From Colias croceus (Eukaryota > Arthropoda > Insecta > Lepidoptera > Pieridae): a stretch of DNA of 64,000 nt. The DNA is taken from contig NC_059568.1 of assembly GCF_905220415.1 (NCBI RefSeq), positions 11,904,001 through 11,968,000 on the forward strand, given 5' to 3'. This document shows positions 50,201 to 59,200 of this stretch, piece by piece. Both the position numbers and the translations under genes were made by a program. Every line of letters begins with the position of its first letter. Position 1 is the stretch's first letter. Below the pieces are notes generated by a model. It did not search any database. It was not told the origin of the DNA and was given only the letters and a program-made list of their open reading frames with translations.

Positions 50201-53200
50201 GTTTGTCTTCTGAATAATTACACAAGGTATTCAATCTTGTATCGATTAGCCCTTATTTCGTAATCCAAATTAGAAAACGTATCATCAGTTTCGTTAGTGA
50301 AATTCGGCAAAATAACATAATATAGAGATTATTAATTCGATGCATATCATCAGCGTAACCCAATTAAAAATGTTTTGAACAAGTTTCTCGTTCCCCATTA
50401 ATTAGCGTTTATAATTTGATGATAATTTTATTCATATGTAACTCGGCTGGTAAGGGCAGGTGCTTTTTGACGGGCAATAAAATATAATGTATACTTTTCG
50501 TCTAGCTTCATATCGACTGCTTACGCCGATGTGACCTAGTTTTTACAAATACTATTAGATAATTAATTGCGTAATTTTTTGGGATTGATTATTTGATCGA
50601 TATTTTTTAATTGAGAAGACATTATATTCCGTGATTTCAGCCCCAAGTCTTGCATAGCTTTTGATAAAATAAAGTAGATTTTTATTCAAAATTTCATCCA
50701 TATCGGCGCTGTGATTTAGCTATGAAAGCGTAACGGACATACCGACAGACTCTCGCATTTATAATATTAGTATGCATAATACATATCGTATCTTATCATA
50801 ACTAAGAAAATTAAAAGATAAAATACTGCAATAAAACAAAAACACTACAGTTTTGTTTATCATTTTTGGGTTTAATAAAAATACCATATGGGCAATAATA
50901 CAATTAAAATTTTGTTCAAAAGTCAACAGACTATCGACCTTGGTGTATTATCTTTGCACCTTTTTAAAGGTTTATTTCCTGTTGCATATTATCTGTAATA
51001 TGCAACGCAAATGCAATCAATTTAATTAACATAAGTTTTAAAAATTTGACCTTAATCGAAGTCCAGCTGCCTTTATCTGTGTATGGCGAAACAAGCGAAG
51101 GTATTGAACGCCAATCTATTGGCCCGCAAGATGCTGGACAAAATTTTGGCTCTACAAATTCCGCAGAAGTTTCAGGTATGTTTCGAGTACTTGTTTGTAT
51201 ACTATAATTTAATTGTTTAATATATTAGATGAAACAGTACTGAAATGAGTTCACATTTATAGCACTATATACGATTAATAATTATTTAAAGAATAAATTG
51301 AGTTGAAATTCGAAGACAGCAATTTCTATTTTCAGTTTTTCCAGTTTTTCTCTTACTTAACGAGTTAAAGGCGAGACGACACTTTACATTGATTCTAACA
51401 TTATCCATACAATCACCGGTCCCGTGAAACGAAATAATTTGAACAAAAATCATCGTCTGTCAATCAAGTATTTGTATACCTTGGTGATTCCACATGCAAT
51501 TTCAATTCTTAAGGGGTACAAATTACAATCAAAAATAGTTTACCTTCCCGTATCATAGAGAATGAGCGGCCTAGACGTAAAGTAGATTTTGACGATAACT
51601 TATTTCGGAGTCATTTTCGGCACTTTAACGAAAACATTTTATCCAATACCCACTATTAACAAATGAACTGGTGGTTAATATTAAATTATGCAATTTGAAG
51701 ATTCAGAGTCATTTTCGACACTTCTTCATATTACCTACCCAGTATTTTTACAACTGAACTGGTAGCGAATATTATATTATGTACTTTGACGATTCAAAAG
51801 TGCTTCTAAATTCTAGTTGAATGAATAAATGAGATGATATGCAATCGAATGAATGTGTCTCCAACCAAGAGAGCGTAGAGCTGCTGATGCTCAAGAGCTG
51901 TGCCAGTGTTACCCAGTATATTTACAACTGACCTGGTGGTAAATATTAAATTACGCATTTTGACGATTCAAAATGTGCTTATTCTAGTTGAATGAATAAA
52001 TGAGATTATATGCAATCTCATAAATGTGTCTCCAAGCAGGAGAGCGTAGAGCTGCTGATGCTCAAGAGCGGTGCCAGTGTTACCCAGTATATTTACAACT
52101 GACCTGGTGGTAAATATTAAATTACGCATTTTGACGATTCAAAATGTGCTTATTCTAGTTGAATGAATAATTGAGATGATATGCCGACGAATAAATGTGT
52201 CTCCAAGCAGGAGAGCGTAGAGCTGCTGATGCTGAAGAGCGGCGGCAGTGCTGGCGAGGGCGAGGAGGAGGTGTCCCCGCTGTGCTGGCGCTGCCGCCGG
52301 CACGCGCCGCCGCTCGCCGCGCGCTGCCCGCGCTGCGCCCACGCGCTCGTGCACTCGCTGGCCACGCACGGTGGGTATAACGGCGAGATTACATATCACT
52401 ACATAGTATACAAGTGATAACTGCGTTAAAAACAACCGACTTCAAACTTGCACTTGCAAAATTTACAAATACCTACAGACAAAAATGCTCATAAAATAAA
52501 AACTACTGGGCCTATCCGAATAAAATTTTTATGGGACCAATTCGACACCATCCCGCATCGAACAAAAAAAGAATCACGTAAATCGGTTCAGAAACCTCGG
52601 AGTAATCGGTGTACATACATAAAAAAAAATATACCGGCCGAATTGATAACCTCCTCCTTTTTTTGAAGTCGGTTAAAAACTAAGTCCCTTTGTATGCTTA
52701 AATTTATTAGGTTTTAGACAAAGTGGGCGAAGCCGCGGGCGGTATGCTAGTATTGTATAATTTTAATTACAGAGAATAAGGAGCAGCATTTAGAACGCGA
52801 AACAACTTGTACCTACTTGTCTATAAATTAGCGTATATCAATTATAAAACAATAATATAATATTACAAGACATCAACAATGGGACATAACTGGTTACTAA
52901 TTCTTGTGTTATTGTATCTTAATATGTATCGCAGCTTGTGTTATTGTAACTTATTATCTGAATACGCAGTTTTTTAATAGGTACTAATAATGCGTTACTC
53001 TGTATTAACATTTTCATTTTAGAATTGTATCTATTTAATAATTTTAATATGTATTTTTATTATTATATTTTTTTAAAGGGGGCGAATGTTGTGGAACGTA
53101 CTATGAAAGTGTGAGAATGATGACACCGCAAGATGTGTGTGCGTTGTATTATAACTCAGTTAATAAAACCAGCTAATATCTAATGTCCGAGTGTTTCACT

Positions 53201-56200
53201 TGTGTCATTGTTCCCTAATCACTCACGACATAAACATACATACACGCTACTTTACAAATCAAGTATATACGAGAACAAATCTATTCGTTTTATACAAAAC
53301 TCACATCTATACATATTATAATAAATCTGTAGAAGGGTCAATTCTGTACATTGAAAATATTGAAAAAATAAATAGCAGGGGGTGTTACTGGATCGATACC
53401 AAATCCAAATATGTGATGAAAAAAAATTTTGTCTGTCTGTATGTGAAGACATCACATGAAAACTAACGGTTCGATTTCGATGAAACTTGGTATAATTATA
53501 CCTTATTATCCTGAGCGTAAAATAGGATACTTTTTATCCTAGAAAAATACGTAGAAAAAAAATTTAATCTTAATTTTTCAGTTTTATCCATAGACGTTGT
53601 TCTGTAGAACCGCGAACACACGTTGCGTATTATTATAGGCCTACCCGTATTTGGGTCCAATAGATATTTATAACATGTCATTATCAGAGTTTATACTCAA
53701 AATGGAGAAATAAACCATGCACGCAAAGACCGACATCCGCGCGGACGGAGTCGCGGGCGGAAGCTAGTACTAAATAAATTAAGCTCTCCAAGTGCTAAGG
53801 GCGTTGATGGTACGTTCACTAGTGTTATCTAGCTTAGTTGCCCGCTACGGCATAAATGTTATGCTAGCCGTTCGTAGAGGCTCCACCTAGTGTTTCTATA
53901 ACTAATATATTATTGAAATACATACATAAACTACATCAGCGCCAAGTTTCGCCAAAATCTGATAAGTAGTTTCAAACATCCAAACTTTCATATTTGCAAT
54001 ATTAGGTTCAGATTATAACGTTGAAGAGTTTGTTGAAATAAGTAGTGCCAAGAGCTAATATTTAGATCTGAAATATTACATTTATTTTGCAAAGTCCGTT
54101 TTTCGAGGAAAGCTATAATCTATTTGAAATCTCGCTACGGCGAATAGGAAAGTATTGTAAAAAATGGGAAAAATGCAGAGGAAGTTTAATGGAACACAGT
54201 CCGCACCCCGTACTCGGAAACTCGTTCAATCAAACAGATTGAATCGCATTGAAATTTGTTTTTACTTTTTAGTAAGAATAGTTTGGACATAGCCCCAGGT
54301 ACCACGCACACTGATACGCTTGTAAGTTGTATACGTGACTCGCAAAATATGTATAACGATGCTCATCAAGAGAATTTAAAAGCTATTTGTTTACAATTTT
54401 TAAGAACGTTGAAGATGATAGATTTTTTATTTTTGTTGAAAATGTTTTTCAATTTATAGTTTTTTTAAATCTATTATATTCTGAATTAACATAAATATAC
54501 ATAATACCTGTATAAACTAAATTGACCATTATTATAGGTGTATACAGTACATCAATAAATCTTAAAACATAAAAACTAACGCTATATATTAAAACTAGCT
54601 TAATTACAGTATAATTAACCATAGTTCCGAATTCTAGAGTTTTCAAAAATTTCCTACGTTTTCGTTGCTAATCACAGCAAAAAGACACGAGAACAAACCT
54701 TTATAAATAAATGTTCCAAAAGAAATAAAATAAAAAACAAAAAAAAAACTTTCACTTCAAGGAAAAACAGATTAAATCGCCGTTCCCGCAGAATAAAATG
54801 ATAACTGCAAAAACACAACTTCTCAGGAGAAATAAAGAACCGATAATTGACTATAACTTGCCCAGCAACAGACGTAGAGAGATAAAAAAAGGGTCAGTGG
54901 TAGCTAATTTTTCATGTTGAACATAATAAAAATGACCGCCTCCTTGGTACAGTGGTTGACACGTGAGCGTAACACCGAGGGGTCCTGGGTTCGATTCCCG
55001 GTGGAAACGAAGAAAAAAAAAATTGGTTGCCTGTAAAGTCGGTATACGGGCGAAAGTTTTACGTGACAACGACTTTTTATGTCTGTCTCTCTCGCTCTTA
55101 GGCGGGCTAACCATGCCCGCGTGCCTCTTTCGGTGACTCATCGTAACGTTACCGAGCGTTACACTTTTTCATAAGTGACTCCCAGCCGCAACCTAATTTA
55201 AGACGTTGTCACGTCAAAAATGTCTCGGTCTGGCAGGACACAGAAGGCTGATCACTTATTGTCCCTAAAGAAAATCGATCAGTGAAACAGATGTATAATA
55301 ATATCCGCCCCTTACCCCACATGGGACTTCACTTTTATTATGTTTCAAAATAGTTTTAATAACTTTAAGAGAACTGAAGATAGTTAAAATTTAAAAAGTT
55401 AGTAGCATTTGCCTGATATGTAAATTTACTAATACACATTTATCATTTTATTCTCGTTCATATTGGACATAGTGTTATTATATGCATAATAGGCGTTCGT
55501 CATTATTTCGCCGATTCGTTTTTCCGAGAATATTATTGTAAAAGTTATTATCACATAAAGAGTTAAGAAACTTTTTCACTATCTCTTTTTTCTAGTACGA
55601 ATATGTTCTGGGAAAAAGCGGTAAATATTATTGTAATATCTTATAACTTTGTGGATTACAGGAGAAAAATTACAAAAAGAATTTTATAGTATATAATTAT
55701 GTATTAGGCTGCGTAGGCTTCAAATATGGCATAACAATAAAACTATGGTAATGGCGAGTATCATTTTATTCTCCGAGGGCGGCGAAATTCTATCCGAGTC
55801 TATTGTTTACATAACAAACAATGTTTTTCAAAACGTAATTCAATTTTGATTTTGCAGAATGCAAACATGGAGTTTATTTACAACAAATACCTAGAAATAT
55901 TCTAACAATATGTTATAATTTAAAATTCGTTGTAATCAATTTTATTAGAATAGCAATACCTTTTTCCAAAAAAAAAAAAATTATACTAATTAACCTTATT
56001 TAATATTCAAATACAGAAGTCCTGCCATTGGTGCAATTCGTCCCAGCGGAGGGTATAACTTATGAAGAGACGTTACAACTAATCGAAAGAATGCCGCTAC
56101 CAGAAGAGAAAATGGAAGAACATTCCGAAATATTAACAATCAATCACGATATTGATACTGCTGACCCTTTCTTGGATAAAATTGACGAGGTAAGTGATTT

Positions 56201-59200
56201 AATCATTTAATAAATAAGAGGCTATGGAGTCTAACCTATAATACAAGATTCTATGGGAATGTATGTATCATGTGTTTCAATTAAGGTTGTAAAGATAATT
56301 TTATTAATTACTTATGTAAGGACTCAACACATAGATGTCCCCATACTCATTATTGGTTAAGATTCTCAATCAATTTATATTCTTTCGGTCAGCAGATTAA
56401 GTTACTTTCCCTAAAATATACGATACAGGTGTAAAATGCATCTGCCACACTATTCAATTTAAAATGTGGAGGAGTGAAAGAGTGTCGAAAAAATTGGTCT
56501 GGTCTTTCACTTTAATGTTTTCGTTTCAGTTTTAACAGCTTTCAAAATATTACAAACTCGATAGTTTTAGTTGCAGCTTTAGTTTACCTTTCTCGTGGTA
56601 ACGAATGAGCAAATTGAGTGAATTCTGCCGGGACGGTCCATCCATTGTCCATAGTACAAGCTTTGTTTAGTTTGAGAGCAAATAGTTGCACTCAACCTCT
56701 ATACGCGAGAGTCAACACACATATTGTGAAACTATTTTTCCAATGATGGAACATAGTTTTTTAATAGCATTTCATTTGATACACTAGAAAGCTTTCACTT
56801 TATGAGACATGATTGTAATGTATTTGAAACTTCTACAGGCGAACTGTTTATAAAAATTATTTTAAATGTAGAAAAATTGCGATATGCGATGTACATACTT
56901 TACAGTAATGGAATGCGGAGTGCTTTCAATTTGTATACCTACTTATTCACTATATTTATATAATATTTTCGTCGTAGTTCGCTAGTCTCAAGTCTCAGTC
57001 TAGATTGGCCGCCGTGACTGAAATTCGGTCAGCGGGACTCGTATACTGGAGTAAAATTTCCTCTATTTGCTCTCGTAATGTGAATCTGCACGATTGAAAA
57101 CGCGAGCGGCGAATTGTTTGCTTTTATTTTCTTTTTTATTTTAGAATAACGGATGTGATACGGAAATTGATTGAATTTTTCTTAACATTTTAAATGTATT
57201 GAAATCTAAAATCATAAAACTAAATCAATTCCATGTACAATAACACTCTCGCTCTCAATAAAACTCATAACTTCACGAACACATGTACATATACGCATGC
57301 ATACACATAAACGCACACGCATACGCACACGCACGCACTCAGAATGCGGTGGAAATCGTCCACAACTTCTACAGATCGCCTATAGTCATTGTTATGAGAT
57401 ATAAATAATGGTTTCATTTTTAGGGTTCCGTACTCAAAGAATTAACGAGATGATTTTTTTGCAGATGCTCTTTCACTTATTAGTTAGGAACCCGAAACGG
57501 GGTTACCAATATTATAATTTGAATCAATGTTGTCATATACAGGATGACGATACCGGCGTGGTAGTGTGCAGTAGACAGGCATTGTTGCAGTTGAACCCAG
57601 CCGCAGTGCTGATTGTGAACAAGCGGCCGCTCACTCCGCTGTTCTATAGGAACATGCTGCCGGAACTGCCCGTCACTGTGTGCGATGGGTGTAGTAATGT
57701 GAGTTTCGTTCATACTAATTGTATTGAAATAAACAAACGATTAAGCTATTGCATAGCTTCTATCGCGGGCCGTGAGCGCGGGGACCGAATCGAGAAATTC
57801 CGTAACGAAAAACCTCACGCTCCCCACTCCGACGGGCGGAGGTGTGGCTTGAAGGCATAGCATGCAATAGCTTTACCGCGGCAGTCCCCGAGTGCCACAC
57901 GTCGTTTTTGTGTACCAAAATAATAGCAATAGTAGATAATATATCAAAAAATATAAGTTAAAAGAAAAATTGATATTTAAAGGTTTTATAAAGGTAGGTA
58001 GGTACTTATGTCTTTCTACTCGGGTCGATCTTGGCGAAGCCGGCAAACAGCAAGTAATAATAATTTATTAAGAGTTTTATGAAATTCTTCGTCATTATTA
58101 AGTCTTGGAATCTAAAAAACAAGTATAAAAAGGAAGATTCCTCCGATAATTAATTAAATGGTATAGAAAAATGAAAGTCAAATATCGTTGAAACTACTTC
58201 ACTGTACATAGTTTAGAAGCATCTCAATAGACAAGAACTTTCATTAAAATACCACATTTATATTGATTCACCGCACCGTAATGTAGTCAATTTTTCTCAT
58301 AATTCTTCTTACTAAAGCTTATTAAAATGAAAAGGTTCATTATTTTAATTTGCTATCGATATTTCACGATAGAATCCTCACTTCACATTATAAAGGTGAA
58401 AGAGTGTTTGTTTGTCTTTCTTAATCGACTTTCTTTCTTAATACGTCGCAACCGAATGAAATTTATGGTATGATTTTTGGCCTTTCGAATTGATGACGAA
58501 TATCCTTTGACCAAGCGGGCGAAGCCGCGGGCGGAAAGCTATTATTACGTGTGCAAACTTTATTTGGATAATAGGTTTATGTTCGTAATGCATACACAAT
58601 AAATGCATCGTAAATAATTAACATTTCGGCTACAAATTACAATGAATATTTTATCAATAGATACGACAGTAACAAAATTATCTCGGAAGCGAATTGTAGC
58701 TGACAGACAATGTAATGAACCTCATTGTTATGTTTTAATTGCAATGTAAACGAATTTATTTCCAATTTGATACAATATAAAATCAAAGTGCAAAACAAAC
58801 GAAATTATCTCGGAAACAAATTGTACAGTTAGACAGGGCTTAACTATCTCAAAGAGCATTTTTCTAGGACAAAGTAAATTAGAGAGCTCTTATGAACTTT
58901 GTAGAAAATTGTCTTGCATTAGTCTATCTATATTTAAGGGAATACTTAATCATAAGTCCGTCAAGCTCGGCTCGAGTAATAGCAACGCATTTCGCTGGTA
59001 TAGCTTATTTTCAGTTCAAATATAAATATGTATGTTTAAAGTTGCATAACTACTACGTCGTTTTTTGTTTCGGGCGTATTAAAAGTATTCCGGTTTAAAA
59101 AAATTGGATAGTTTCCGATGGGTTGTGACATGTGTTAAAACTGTTCACCCCAATGTTGCTTTGTTAGGGGACACCGGTCCGATATTAGTTTTTCGCTATC

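Noticed and set aside
54935..55009. Functional tRNA gene
   Set aside because: A and B boxes are present, but the acceptor stem does not pair well and a SINE body follows.
55740..56016. Extra IFT122 exon in intron 20
   Set aside because: No open, phase-compatible segment with splice sites. Exons 20 and 21 already join in phase.
57408..57860. 150-codon gene
   Set aside because: Only 57543-57698 is coding (IFT122 exon 22). The rest reads through intron and repeat.
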